Shown here: piece after piece, positions 20,766 to 31,550 of the stretch
Layout of the letters: each line of letters opens with the position of its first letter
How positions within the stretch are numbered: the first letter of the stretch is position 1
Assembly: GCA_035578155.1 (NCBI GenBank)
Contig: JAPWDM010000008.1
Location: 20,556,598 to 20,620,597 of the forward strand
Source of the DNA: Brachynemurus nebulosus
Lineage: Eukaryota > Arthropoda > Insecta > Neuroptera > Myrmeleontidae
Direction: 5' to 3'
DNA: 64,000 nucleotides
Position numbers and translations under genes: made by a program
The notes under the pieces: generated by a model
Seen by the model: the letters and a program-made list of their open reading frames with translations, nothing else
What the model was told of the DNA's origin: nothing
Databases searched by the model: none

Positions 20766-22030
20766 CCCTAGAATCATACGTTGGTCTACGAGAAACATTA
20801 ATCATACATCGACGTCGTTTTGACGGATGGACTTTTTACGGAGGGTTTTAGAGTTTATTTGCCAAAAACATTTTTTTTACATAACAATACTACAAAAGCG
20901 AACAAAATATTTAAAAAAATTGGATTTGGAAAAATTTCTTAATGTAAATATTTATTAATTTTTTTAATCTTTTTATCAAAGCATATTTTCATTATAAAAA
21001 TTAAAAAATAGATAAATACATCAATTATATCATAAAACATGTGTTTCAAACAAGGGGACAAACTAGGTGGTCTATGTCTCTGTTCCACTTGTAATGAGTT
21101 TGTGACGTAAAATCTCCCCCACCATGTCGTGTAGGTACACACCGCTTGCAATTGTGTTAGTTTGTTGTTTGTCTTTGTGTGCGTATTCACACATACCACC
21201 ACACACACGTATTATGGGACAGACCAAACTGTCCAATTTAAGTAACAATGGTAACATTGTTAACACAATGCAGTGTGGGTTCGGCGACGGACACTGACTG
21301 ACTACATGCCTTAAGCTGTGATTGGCGTACAAATGACTCCAAGCGAATTACACTTTTTTTATATTAGTTGGCTTCTAGTGTTCTATGGTTTCAAATAATT
21401 AATTTATGAACTATGATGAGTCAGTGGACATGTGTGACTTTACAGAATGTGAAATTTCTCAGTCATAAATATTCCTATAGATATGTAGTTATTTCCCCAT
21501 TAGGCACATTTGTAAATTTTCTAAAATTTGTTAGTAATTTTTCGAATAAGATCTCAAAAAATAATAAAAATTAAAATATTTTCCACAAAATAAATTGTTA
21601 ATCTTTTATTAAGTCACTTGAAACGGATTCTTTAGTTTTTGATTCAATATATTAAAACTGCAGTATTATGTCGTCTCTATAAGTCAAACAGCTGTAATCA
21701 TCTTTCACATTATCATAATCATTGAATAAATTAATTATAACATGCATATCTTTAATAAATTTTAGAAAAATTAGGAAAGCTTTTATATGTGAAGTACAAA
21801 ATCTTTAAAAAAACATCGCGTAATCATACATCGACGTCCTTTTGACGGACACTATTTCAATACAAACAAAACGACAATGACTATAAACAAAATAAATACG
21901 TCTTATGTGTTATAACAACAAATAAATTAGATAACAGAAATCTCACAACAAGCAGGTACCGACAAGTTGTAGTACTGGAGCAGGTAGAGCAGTTCGTTCG
22001 TCGTTTTGACGTGTACGTACGATTCTAGGG
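20766..22030 (-). mobile_element. piggyBac-type deletion derivative, copy 2
   Basis: Perfect TTAA target duplication at 20762-20765 and 22031-22034. The ends are CCCTAGAATCATACGT and, inverted, CCCTAGAATCGTACGT. It is the reverse-oriented relative of 19220-20052, sharing terminal palindromes (CGTCGTTTTGACG, GACGTCCTTTTGACGG), the start of the transposase-like frame and the AT-rich 3' part. It is longer because of a 433-bp insertion at 20985-21417. Internal deletion makes it non-autonomous. Confidence 0.9.
20985..21417. mobile_element. 433-bp insertion inside piggyBac-type copy 2
   Basis: Copy 1 reads continuously through CAAAGCATGAGTC (in this orientation), while copy 2 is split after CAAAGCAT and resumes at GAGTCAGTGG. 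That defines the insertion and its empty site. The insert is less AT-rich than its host, has TG/CA-rich strings near 21170-21215, and begins and ends AT-rich. A two-base AT duplication is possible. No domain is recognised in overlapping minus-strand frames, and its class is unknown. Confidence 0.7.
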
Positions 22031-22034
22031 TTAA

Positions 22035-22750
22035 ATAATGTAGGAAAATTACACGTACAATCTTAAATTACTATAGTGTTACTCTAATATAAAAATAACA
22101 AAGAAGGAAAGGCATAGAAAACTAGGTTCGTCTAATTTCTTTGTCTAGGTCGTTGTTTAATTTCTTGCATTGGTTTAATGACGTCAAAACATTTTTACTT
22201 GATTTGACCTATAGTAATTTATCTAGGGTTTTAATCTCAGTGTAGATTTCCAACAACGGGTGAAATAGTTTTGATTTAGACAAGTCGAGATTTAGTTTTT
22301 GATGTTTCAAAAGCTTATCATCCATATTCGCGTTTAACAGTGGAACTGGATTAAAATATTTGAAAGTATATTGTAAAATACGTTGAATTTTTGGTTTTTA
22401 ATAAATATCAGGATTATATTGAATCGATTAATGAAAAAATTTTTTTTGGAAAATTCGGAAGTTATTGTGCATAAAAAAGAAGTGAATTTTAAAAAATTTA
22501 AGACGAATTTTACCGAAAAAAAGTTGGATGTTAAAAAAACTTCTTTTGTACATGTCTAAATTTTTTCCAAATTGCTTTATTAAAACCAGCTCCATTGCTT
22601 CAACAAAAACAGAATTATGTAATTTGTTACCTCTTGATAAACAAAAAAAATTTTGAATCATCTGAATCTCGTAAAATAACCTTTTTTATACAATTTCTTT
22701 ACACCAATAGATTGCTCTCAATTTGCTCCATCTAACTTAAGGTAGTAGTC
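22035..22750. other. Intronic DNA, nothing recognised
   Basis: AT-rich. The minus-strand frame at 22428-22661 is low-complexity and not supported. Confidence 0.4.
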
Positions 22751-22885
22751 CGAAAAACGAACGATTTTAACGAAACTTTTCTAGACATTTATTTAATTCA
22801 ATACCAATAATACTATAGCCTATACCGAAAAAAAAAATTGACCGGCCCAATTTTGAGAAAAACGTTTTCAAAGTTTTGTCAAAAG
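22751..22885. repeat. Diverged inverted partner of 18116-18480
   Basis: TTTAACGAAACTTTTCTAGA and the following TACCGAAAAAAAAAATTG, GAGAAAAACG and CAAAGTTTTG strings mirror 18130-18230 loosely, on the other side of the two piggyBac-type copies. Confidence 0.45.
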
Positions 22886-23545
22886 TGTCAAAAATAATCT
22901 AACCGACCATTTTGAAGATTTTTTCACTGTTACAGAGCTAAGCTATTTTAGATAGATATAGATTACGTGATGTAAGGTCCGCCAGGGTCCACGGGACCTA
23001 AAAGTATCAAAAATACAATAACCGACTGATTTTGAAAATTTTTTCGCTGTTGCAGAGGTAAACTATTTTAGATAAGTACAAGTTATGTTATCTGACATCC
23101 ACAACTGTCCTGCGGATGCAAATGCGGCATAGAAAACTACACAACGGGTTTTAAAAATACTTTTATACTGTTAGACAGATAAAATATCCTAATGAGGTCC
23201 ACTGGGGTCTTGCAGATCCGGAAACACCAGAAATAAGCAACCGAACCGATTCTCAAAATTTTCTCATTGGATGAAAACTAAGTTATTTTAGGTTGATAGC
23301 ACTATGCTGTACAAAGTCTGTTCGGGGTCTTGGGTTCCAACAGTACCAAAAATAAATTATCCAACCGATTTTGACTAAACTATTTTAAATGGATATACCT
23401 ATGCGCCAAGCGTCTTATGCGGAAAAATGCCAAAATTAACTACTCAACTGATTTTGAAAATCTTTTCACTCTTAGAAAGCTGAATTATTTTAAATGGGTA
23501 CAGGTCTTAGATGAGATCCGCCAGTACCCAATATTTGGAAATTTG
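22886..23545. repeat. Degenerate tandem repeat, ~125-bp unit
   Basis: A unit containing AACCGACCGATTTTGAAAA, TTTTTTCACTGTTA, AGCTAAACTATTTTAGAT and a GGTCCGCCAGGGTCC-like end recurs about five times with roughly 105-130-bp spacing. Copies differ by substitutions and deletions. The frame at 23417-23689 overlaps the last unit and is not a gene. Confidence 0.7.
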
Positions 23546-24520
23546 CTATGTTATGCAGATGCTGCGGCAGGGGTATTTATAGATTACACTTATGTTTGTC
23601 GTTTTCTCCCAAGGAAGATAACTGTGACGGGCAAAAAAAGGTTCAACATTATTTGGGCGCTACGGCGTACAGTTTGGGAAGTCCTGTGATAGAACAATTT
23701 GAAAGTAAGTTTTCGGTGTAAAATTTATTTTTACTGTCAAAATTTCAAATTTGACTTGGAAAATATAACTTTCTAAGAAACAGCGACCAAAATGTTTCCC
23801 AAAATTTCCTCCTAATCAAAATTTTTCTCTCACTGTGTCTGCGTCACCTGTTGCACCAAAATTTTTTATTGGTATCAATTTTCCGTTCACAATTCATGAA
23901 TCACCCTTGCTTGAACACCCAGTGATTGTATCCAAGCTTGACATATTGTTTTGTCATATTTTCAAATATTTCCTCGTTATTCTTTTCTCTTGATTGTTAT
24001 TCCGATATTTTTCCAACAATGACAAATGATTTAAAATATAAAAATTGAGTTGTTTTTATAAATATATAATATTGAACATATTCAGTATATATAATCCAGT
24101 TGTCTGCTTCAGTTCGAACAGTTAGAATGTTCGAAGATTTGAGCTGTATAGTAAATCATTTCAAGTTTTTATTGTTGATGGTTTACTATATATGTCGAAT
24201 TTCGATTCTATTTAGAACAAATCATATTTACAGTGTGTGTTGTCAGTATTAATTTACACCGATTGAAATGTTATTGGAATATATAACTGAGCGGGCGACC
24301 GAAGACGGTGAAAAGAATTGTGAGTGCATGAAAGTCACGCGGTTGAATTGAAACTTTCATATAACGTCTGGATTTGATTACTCGCCTGCATCTGAGAAGA
24401 TCCGAAAAGGTTCGAGAAGACCATCCGTGTTACTCGAAGTACTACTGCTTTCGTTACACTTTCAAACAGAATTACCCTTGCTAGTCGCTATAGAAGTTTC
24501 TCTTCAAAAAGACTTTACAG
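23546..24520. other. Intronic DNA, nothing recognised
   Basis: No supported gene or repeat. Base composition rises toward balanced near 24290-24480, without coding signal. Confidence 0.4.
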
Positions 24521-24800
24521 AACTTTCTCTATTAGTACCTGAGAAATTTGTATCTTTCCGAATAAATTTGTATTTAACAAAAATAAGTTGCCTAAGAATT
24601 TGACGAGAAAAACTATCTACTAGAAAAAACTCGACAACGTAGCTGGAGGGTTTTTGGGTTGACAGTTCTTCGAGTTAAATTGATTAAAACTTGAAATTGA
24701 TTAAATTGATTAAAACTCACTACGATCGTGCGCTCAACTTCACTCTCGTGGGCAATCCACAACTTCCCGCATTTATTGCATAATATACTATAATATAAGC
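24521..24800. repeat. Fragments of two hairpin repeats
   Basis: 24590-24700 carries GTTGCCTAAGAATTTGACG and TTTTTGGGTTGACAGTTCTT, related to the better-preserved hairpin at 46780-46950. It is followed at 24715-24790 by CGTGCGCTCAACTTC and CGTGGGCAATCCACAA, which is the right half of the hairpin at 38505-38645. Both are incomplete. Confidence 0.6.
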
Positions 24801-25800
24801 ATTTCTAGTACCTATTTGATTCAATACTCAGTTTCTGTAAATGAATTTATAATCATCTGTATCTACCAGTGAATTTATCTTACTTTATTCCGTTCTTGTT
24901 CACATTTTCAATATTTTTGAAATAAAAGTATTATTGATGACAATCAGTTTTATTAAAATCCTTTTCTGTTTTTTTTCTTTTTTTCTTTTTTTGTAAAGAT
25001 TTATTTTTATTTTAAAACAATCGTAGTAACTACCTCTGCAAATATATAGATATTCATAGTAAATCGATATACACTTTTAAATTTTTTATTTTCAACATTT
25101 TGATTAAGTGCAAGGAAAACTTATGATTGGTGTTTGTATTTTTTATAAAGGACTTTTCGCTTTGATTTTTCACTTAAAATATTTATACGTCATTTATGTT
25201 ATAGGGGATTCCTATAAAATGTTACCACAATAAAAAAAAAATAATTTTAAAATTTCACGGAATCAGTTCGGTCAACCGTTTTTTCTGCATCAACGTTTTA
25301 ACTGTTTGTACAAATTAACTAGTTGAAAATTTAACTGTATTATAAAGAACGTTCGTATCGACCGAAAGTTCCAACAACCGTTCAAAGTATTTGCTTTGTA
25401 ACACGACAATTTACGAATGCAAGTACGAAATTAAACGAATAGATAACAACTTGACAGTAAAGCTTTGACAATTTTGTGGATATTTGTTTCTTAACGGTTT
25501 AGTTACGTTAACGAAAAAATTGTCAGCGACCTATTACTAAGTATTTCTATTGGTAAAATCAGCATCCCAAACTGAACCAAAAATACAATTCTTGAATAAA
25601 AAAAATACTTATTGAGTGAAAATTTTTCAGCAGGTCCATAAAAGAACATCTGATTATGGTTTAATTGAGAGAAAATTTACCATTATGACGTCATTAAGTA
25701 TATTTTTACACTTTTGCTCAAAGACGTTGTTCCCGTAAACTAAATGACGTAGAAATTTGAAATTTGGTATGTTGCTGATCTAACTAAAAGATTTAGTTTT
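24801..25800. other. Intronic DNA, nothing recognised
   Basis: AT-rich with C/T tracts near 24960-25000. No gene supported. Confidence 0.4.
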
Positions 25801-26446
25801 ATTTGCTTTTCGCAAATTTTAGTTAAATTAAAATATTAACACAAATTTCGATTTAACACAATAAAAATATTAATCTATTTTGAACAACAAAAAATTAACA
25901 CAATGTTTGTGTAAAGAAAAATAATGTTGTAAATACGCTGTTTTTTGTGTATTTCAACACAAAAATTGTGTCATACGTACACAAAACTAGTGTTCTTTAT
26001 TTTGAATAATACTTTTAGCGTATAGAATTAAAAAAGATTTTAACATTGTGACGTATGTGAGGCCCATTACGTTGCATTAGAATATATATCTACCAAAATA
26101 TATATAATAATTAAAAAGATGAGAGGGGTGAACTGTCTTCAAAATGGGGGAATGTAAAGTTTATTGCTATTTCCGACCTTTTTTGAAAATAATCTTTTTT
26201 TTTTTTGAAAAAGGTTTGTTTTATGGTCCTAGATACTTTATATTTGTATGTATATTGTACACTCTATTTCAAAAGAGATATACATATTTTCACATGCGGT
26301 CTCATAAAACAGAAAATTTTGAAAAAATTTTAATTTTTTTTTTTTTTTTTTGTATCTAAATAAAATACAACCTTTTCACAAAAAAGAAAAAAATTTGAAT
26401 TACATATATTGAATTATTTATATAATGCACTTGTAAAGAAACCTAT

Positions 26447-27915
26447 ATAACTGTAACCTCAGTTAAGGTAACTGCGGGTAATAAGGCCTGTCGGGTAATA
26501 AGGCCTAAAATTCATAACTCGTTCAAACATTCGTACAGGCGTACCAATGTTTGACGCATGCAAGCCTCAGACACCAATAAGTTGCAACATATGTTCCACT
26601 TGCCGCCATCCCGCGTATTGTCTCCAGTAACGAGCTATATATCATAAAGTGAGATTTTCGAGCTCGAATAATAAAATTTCAACGAAAATTATCTCAAGTA
26701 ATTATAATATTAATGCTGCTAATTATTTTTCTGTTCACCTAATTTTGTTCTTCAGTTCTTCTTTTTGTTAATTCAGTGCATTAAATAATTTTACATCTGT
26801 CAAAATAATTAATTTTTTTTTTTTTATTTACTTGGGTATCGGCGGCAAATAAGGCCTATCAAAATTACACATAAGCTTAAGAACAGAGTTTTCAAAAATG
26901 TTACATATTTTCTAATCCAATATTTTAATTCCTAATTTATATTTTTTTGTTGGTTGATTGACACTTTTGGAGTTTATTTACACAGAGAAAATACTACGAA
27001 CATTTTTACGAAATAAGTTTATTTTACTATCATTTTCATGTCTTTTCTTACAGGATACGACTCTCCGCGCTGATAATTGAGTTAATTTGGTTCACAGAAA
27101 TCAAATTGTATACTCGTATATGTACTTCATGACCCTTGCATAGTATTTCGAATAATATTTGACATATTATTATGTTATGATAAAAATTAATGTTAAAAAT
27201 ATCATAAATATTAGTTGCTATATAATTAATGTTAAAAATATCATAAATAGCTATAAATAGATATAAAAAGATTAGTTCGGTCCAGATTGTAAAAAGAATT
27301 TTTTTTATGCGGTGGATCGGGACGGCATAAAAAAATTTTTCATCGAAAATACATAACTCAAAACGCTCAAAATGGCCATTTTTTTAAAAACCGCATAAAA
27401 GAAATTGCACAAAAAAGAGCGCACAAAAAAAGACCGCATAAAAAAAGGTTTAGCTGTATTTGATAGTATTATGGGTGTACATGGGTGAGCTTATGTGTAA
27501 TTTTGATAGGCCTTATTTGCCGCCGATACCCAAGTAAATAAAAAAAAAAAAATTAATTATTTTGACAGATGTAAAATTATTTAATGCACTGAATTAACAA
27601 AAAGAAGAACTGAAGAACAAAATTAGGTGAACAGAAAAATAATTAGCAGCATTAATATTATAATTACTTGAGATAATTTTCGTTGAAGTTTTATTATTCG
27701 AGCTCGAAAATCTCACTTTATGATATATAGCTCGTTACTGGAGACAATACGCGGGATGGCGGCAAGTGGAACATATGTTACAACGTATTGGTGTCTGAGG
27801 CTTGCATGCGTCAAACATTGGTACGCCTGTACGAATGTTTGAACGAGTTATGAATTTTAGGCCTTATTACCCGACAGGCCTTATTACCCGCAGTTACCTT
27901 AACTGAGGTTACAGT

Positions 27916-27917
<2 letters not shown>
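26447..27917. mobile_element. Hairpin element with GGGTAATAAGGCCT motif
   Basis: Arms 26447-26880 and 27488-27917 are near-perfect inverted repeats of about 430 bases, starting TATAACTGTAACCTCAG. The motif TAATAAGGCCT occurs twice close to each outer end, and a variant (CAAATAAGGCCTAT) at each inner arm end. The element interrupts the foldback at the reverse-transcriptase remnant and abuts its microsatellite tail. The duplication is ambiguous because TATA is part of the palindrome. Confidence 0.8.
27283..27456. mobile_element. pogo-like MITE, ATGCGGT motif, 174 bp
   Basis: The right end is CAGCTAAACC when inverted, followed by TA; the left end is CAGATTGTAAAAAG. ATGCGGT/ACCGCAT occurs at both ends and inside. 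CAG termini next to TA are typical of pogo/Tigger-type Tc1/mariner elements. A longer relative lies at 63577-63996 in inverse orientation. It sits in the loop of the hairpin element, making it the innermost of four nested layers. Confidence 0.65.
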
Positions 27918-27948
<31 letters not shown>

Positions 27949-27952
27949 TTAT
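27918..27952 (-). repeat. (AAT)n microsatellite, retroelement 3' tail
   Basis: About eleven AAT units directly follow the 3' end of the minus-strand reverse-transcriptase remnant. Read with the retroelement, this is a (TTA)n tail, the kind of simple-repeat tail several non-LTR clades carry instead of poly-A. Confidence 0.7.
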
Positions 27953-28002
27953 TTATTTTAAACAATTGATCTTACAAAAGATGCTTGTTTCGTCACAAAT
28001 AT

Positions 28003-28596
28003 TTACATTTGATTTATATTATAAAACGCCTGTTCTAATAAATAATTTTTTAATTTTCTTTTAAATTGATTAATGTTTATCTCCTCTAAGATTTCTTCTG
28101 GTAATTTATTATAAACGTCTATGCTAGCAGTAACGGGTCCTTTTCTAAAAAAAGCTAAATTATGATTTGGAATAGTAAGTCGATTTCCTCCTCTGGTAGG
28201 ATAAGTGTGTGTGTCACCTACTTTTGAAAATTTATTAATATTATTTTTAATATACAATGCTGCCTGATAGATAAAAATCGAAGGCAATGTCAAAATTTTG
28301 AATTTTTTAAAATATTCCAAACAAGAGTCAGTGTATTTTAAATTGAACATGTATCTAAGTATCATTTTTTGTTTTAAAAATACCTTTTGTGCGACACTTG
28401 AGCTACCCCAACACAGAATTCCATATTTTAGATGTGGGAAAACGAATGCATAGTAAAAAGTAATCAAAACTGAAGTGTTAGGTACGATTGTTCTTAATTT
28501 AGGTTTCTTTACAAGTGCATTATATAAATAATTCAATATATGTAATTCAATTTTTTTTTCTTTTTTGTGAAAAGGTTGTATTTTATTTAGATACAA
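28003..28596 (-). pseudogene. Non-LTR retrotransposon reverse transcriptase, C-terminal fragment
   Basis: A 197-codon frame matching the region downstream of the reverse-transcriptase catalytic core in Jockey/CR1-type non-LTR retrotransposons. Residues 45-64 hold an FYYAFVFPHLKYGILCWG block, and around residue 140 the YPTRGGNRL string common in these proteins, followed by the terminal NKLPEEI and FKRKLKNYLL helix. The finger and palm domains with the YXDD catalytic box, the endonuclease and the 5' end are missing, so it cannot move alone. The 3' side ends in a short untranslated stretch and a (TTA)n tail. The first codons are shared with the inverted left arm of the foldback. Clade is uncertain. 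Confidence 0.85.
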
Positions 28597-29357
28597 AAAA
28601 AAAAAAAATTAAAATTTTTTCAAAATTTTCTGTTTTATGAGACCGCATGTGAAAATATGTATATCTCTTTTGAAATAGAGTGTACAATATGCATACAAAT
28701 ATAAAGTATCTAGGACCATAAAACAAACCTTTTTCAAAAAAAAAAAGATTATTTTCAAAAAAGGTCGGAAATAGCAATAAACTTTACATTCCCCCATTTT
28801 GAAGTCAGTTCACCCAGATGAGAGTAGTTCTTGTTATTAAACAAAACCGAAAAATTGTAAGTTTTTTCAGTTAATGACGAATATAGTTTTATTAAACGTT
28901 TAAAAATGAAACAATTTTCTTACATTTTAAGGTTATTTTGTTACAGATTCAGTTGCAAAAAATCATGTAAGCATCATTGTATATATAATACAATCTCAAG
29001 TAAGCGTAGTAGTAGGAATCCATGATAAGAAATTTTACAGAAGACTGACTTTGCGTGCTTTGACTCTCATTTATAATAATATGTATGAACAAAATCGTTA
29101 TAATTTTTGACGATTTTCAAATATCTTATGCTGCTGCAGTGAAAGTAAAATATTGAATAAAAAAGTTTAACAATTAACTCTGATAAATCTGAAAAATTAA
29201 CACAAAATGTATGTCCTCTTGTGTGTTAAATCATTGACACAAATCTTGTGTAAAGATTTAACATTATATGCTTTGTGTTAAAATAACACAAAAATTTGAG
29301 TGGACCGTTCTGGACAGGTGAAATGTGTTAATTTTAACAGAAATTTTTTGACTGTGT

Positions 29358-30600
29358 TTGACATTATTAGGGTTAGTGGATATCAAGTAACACATTGTAG
29401 CAAAATTATCAAAATTTTCGTCAGTCTAATAATTTGCGGAAGAAAAAACGATTTTATTGTAAAAGATTGCGAAAAAAACACACACTTCCAGGCGGAATTT
29501 GATATGAATATTAGAATAATTCTTCAAGAACCGTTGTTATCATGAACAGTACGTTTATTCAGTTGTAGATAATATGTAAAGCCATTCTTTTGGCAACTAA
29601 TATTCGTGTTTATCAATTCACAAAAACAAAAGATCTCTTAATATTATTCATTTTTGTGAAATAAATGTCAGTCGCTTAGAACAATTCATTTTTTTTTTAC
29701 CTTCCATGCTTCTTCACATATACAATTGTATATAATTTTTTTTGATAAGAATCTCATTTCTCATTTTACCTCTAAATAAAATAAAACTATTTTAACAAGC
29801 TGTACACGATCCAAGTATTCGTGTGCCCCCCAACCATTCATCCCTTCTGTACGCGATGCGATGGCCGCTCGTGCCCCTCACTCACTACTTACTTGTATAC
29901 TTGTTTCATCATCGGCACGCGTCTCGCGTTCTGCTTGGATAATAAAAAACAAAAGAAAGGTTCCTTACTTGTTCCTACATAATATTTCGATATTTATAAT
30001 ACAAAGTAGTGGCAACCATGCACAAAATAATATTTATAAAGGTAATATATTGTTTTAATTCTTGTCTTTTTCTATATTATATAATGGCTGATTCACACCG
30101 GACAGGAATTGACGCAACGATAAACAGCCAGAGTTCCCGTAATTATTTAATTTATTGAGATTGGTACAGTAACTAACAAATATTAACTATTAATAAATAA
30201 ATTGTTACTTCTATTTTCGCCAAAAAATTTTAAACTTAGACGAAAGTCAATGGAACTAATTTGATTAGGTGATTCATAAGGCGATTTGTGGCTTTTAAAG
30301 ATTTTTTTTTTCTAAAAATGATTTTTCGTTTCTTCTTTTAGTTTTTCTGTTCTCTATTGCAAGTTTGGTCTTCAGATGTATTTTGTTTTTTGGTTTTTGT
30401 TTTTTTTTGTTGTTTCACATTTCTGTTTTCGCATATTATTTTTAGTGATGTACGTATGTATTTCCTTTTTTGCAACAGTTGCTATATTTGACACTGTTCG
30501 ATTTGATTGGTTTTTGATCCAGACTAAAAGGTTTTTAGTTTCTTTTGTTTATGAAAAATTTTTTAAATTTTTTCATTTTTTATTTTTATTTTTATTGATT
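29358..30600. other. Intronic DNA, nothing recognised
   Basis: No gene supported. Balanced-composition DNA occurs at 29820-29940. The frame at 30376-30618 is T-rich low complexity, which produces a spurious hydrophobic Phe-rich reading. Confidence 0.4.
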
Positions 30601-30609
30601 TTTATATTC

Positions 30610-30655
30610 TTGTCTTGATAATGGTGTTTTGAGACACCGAAACCGGTCGACATGT
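30610..30655 (+). repeat. Penelope-like hammerhead-type motif, degenerate
   Basis: TTGATAATGGTGTTTTGAGA continuing into CACCGAAACCGG resembles the CUGAUGA, stem II and GAAAC core of hammerhead ribozymes carried by Penelope-like retroelements. Stem II (GGTGTTTTGAGACACC) pairs well. The CUGAUGA box is degenerate (TTGATAA), so activity is unlikely. No associated reverse transcriptase or GIY-YIG endonuclease is seen. Confidence 0.4.
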
Positions 30656-30784
30656 TGAAAATTGGTTAAAAAATTCTGTTTGGTTTTTTGCTGGTCTTAA
30701 TATTGAGGTTTATCGCCAAATAAAGTCAAATAATGAAATTACAAGTTCTTATTAACTATTAATTTTTAAGAATGTTGCAATTGA

Positions 30785-31165
30785 AAAATTAGAATTACCC
30801 CTGATCCAATCTACAGTGTCGCTCTCGATCCAGTCCCGCTCCAGTAAAATCTTGTTGCTTTCACATTGCAGTGCCGATTTGCTATTCGTTCTCCATCCAC
30901 ACCATATAGTGCCGCTCTCGAGTTCGCTCTCCATTTAATAAAAAATATTTTAATATCCTAAAAGTACATACAATATAATAATGAAGTCGAATCAAAAAAA
31001 TGTTTACACTAACGGTACAAGTCATAACAACTCTAATATCGCTCCGATAAAATATTGCCTGAGTATGCTTGGATTGTAACGATGATATGAATATAGTCAT
31101 TATTTCTTCTGTAATAATATTTTGTGGAACTGACAACTCAGTCATTATTTTCTCAGGAATCAAAG
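30785..31165. mobile_element. Harbinger-like MITE, degenerate relative of 58601
   Basis: AAAATCTTGTTGCTTTCACATT, CTATTCGTTCTCCATCCACA, GGTACAAGTCATAACAACTC and ATATCGCTCCGATAAAATATT-type strings align in order with 58660-58890. The termini have decayed and no duplication was found. It sits in the 25-kb intron. Confidence 0.65.
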
Positions 31166-31379
31166 CACAAATTCTTATAGATCAAACTTTTTTTCAGAAA
31201 TTTATTTTTAATTACCTCTTTACGACCACAAATTTGTGTTCAGCAGTTAATGAATACAACAAAAAGTAATCGTTTTTAAACGATTCAAATGAGTCAAAAT
31301 TCTGAAGTTATTTATTTTAAAAAAAAAGTTTTTTCCATGCGAAAAAATTTTTCCGCTTCTTTTTTTTTTTAATTTTATT

Positions 31380-31550
31380 AATATTTGTAAATAATAAACA
31401 AATATTTTACTTCGCAAAAATACCACTTTTGTTGTATTAAACCTCATAAAAGTGGTATTTTTGCGAAGTAAAATATTTGTTTATTATTTACAAATATGGA
31501 ATACCATAAAGTAACGCTCAAATCTATTAATATTTATTAATATTATTATC
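31380..31550. repeat. Perfect palindrome plus GAGCGTTAC repeat
   Basis: ATATTTGTAAATAATAAACA through ACCACTTTTGT (31380-31430) is exactly mirrored through 31497 around a short TATTAAACCT centre. It is followed by ATATGGAATACCATAAAGTA and ACGCTCAAATCTATTAAT, the inverse of the block at 18240-18275 and the same as at 59213-59245. Each arm is about 50 bases without visible mismatch, which suggests a young inversion. Confidence 0.8.

Larger units (their letters stand above)
26126..28815. mobile_element. Foldback element with 9-bp target duplication
   Basis: AGATGAGAG is present at 26117-26125 and again at 28816-28824, immediately outside GGGTGAACTG and its inverse CAGTTCACCC. The arms (26126-26446 and about 28490-28815) are near-identical inverted repeats of about 320 bases. 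A 9-bp duplication with long arms fits Foldback/MULE-type elements. The right arm continues directly into the reverse-transcriptase fragment 28003-28596, and the left arm contains the first about 30 codons of that same fragment before it is cut by another element. Mirror-image frames in the arms are not separate genes. Confidence 0.85.
25810..29357. mobile_element. AACACA-rich TIR element, copy 2, host of nested insertions
   Basis: The right end (29357) is the inverse of CACAGTCAAAAAATTTC, and 28816-29357 matches 9363-9920. The left part, 25830-26125, matches 9960-10140 in inverse orientation, including AATATTAACACAAATTTCG and CTACCAAAATATATATAAT. The left terminus itself is decayed or truncated near 25810. 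The element is split at AGATGAGAG by the foldback at 26126-28815. Without that insert it would be about 850 bp, like copy 1. Confidence 0.85.

Noticed and set aside
26144..26359. Frame repeated on the opposite strand at 28583-28797
   Set aside because: The two are mirror images caused by the foldback arms, not a duplicated gene.
30376..30618. Phe-rich hydrophobic frame resembling a membrane protein
   Set aside because: It results from T-rich low-complexity DNA and has no domain or splice context.
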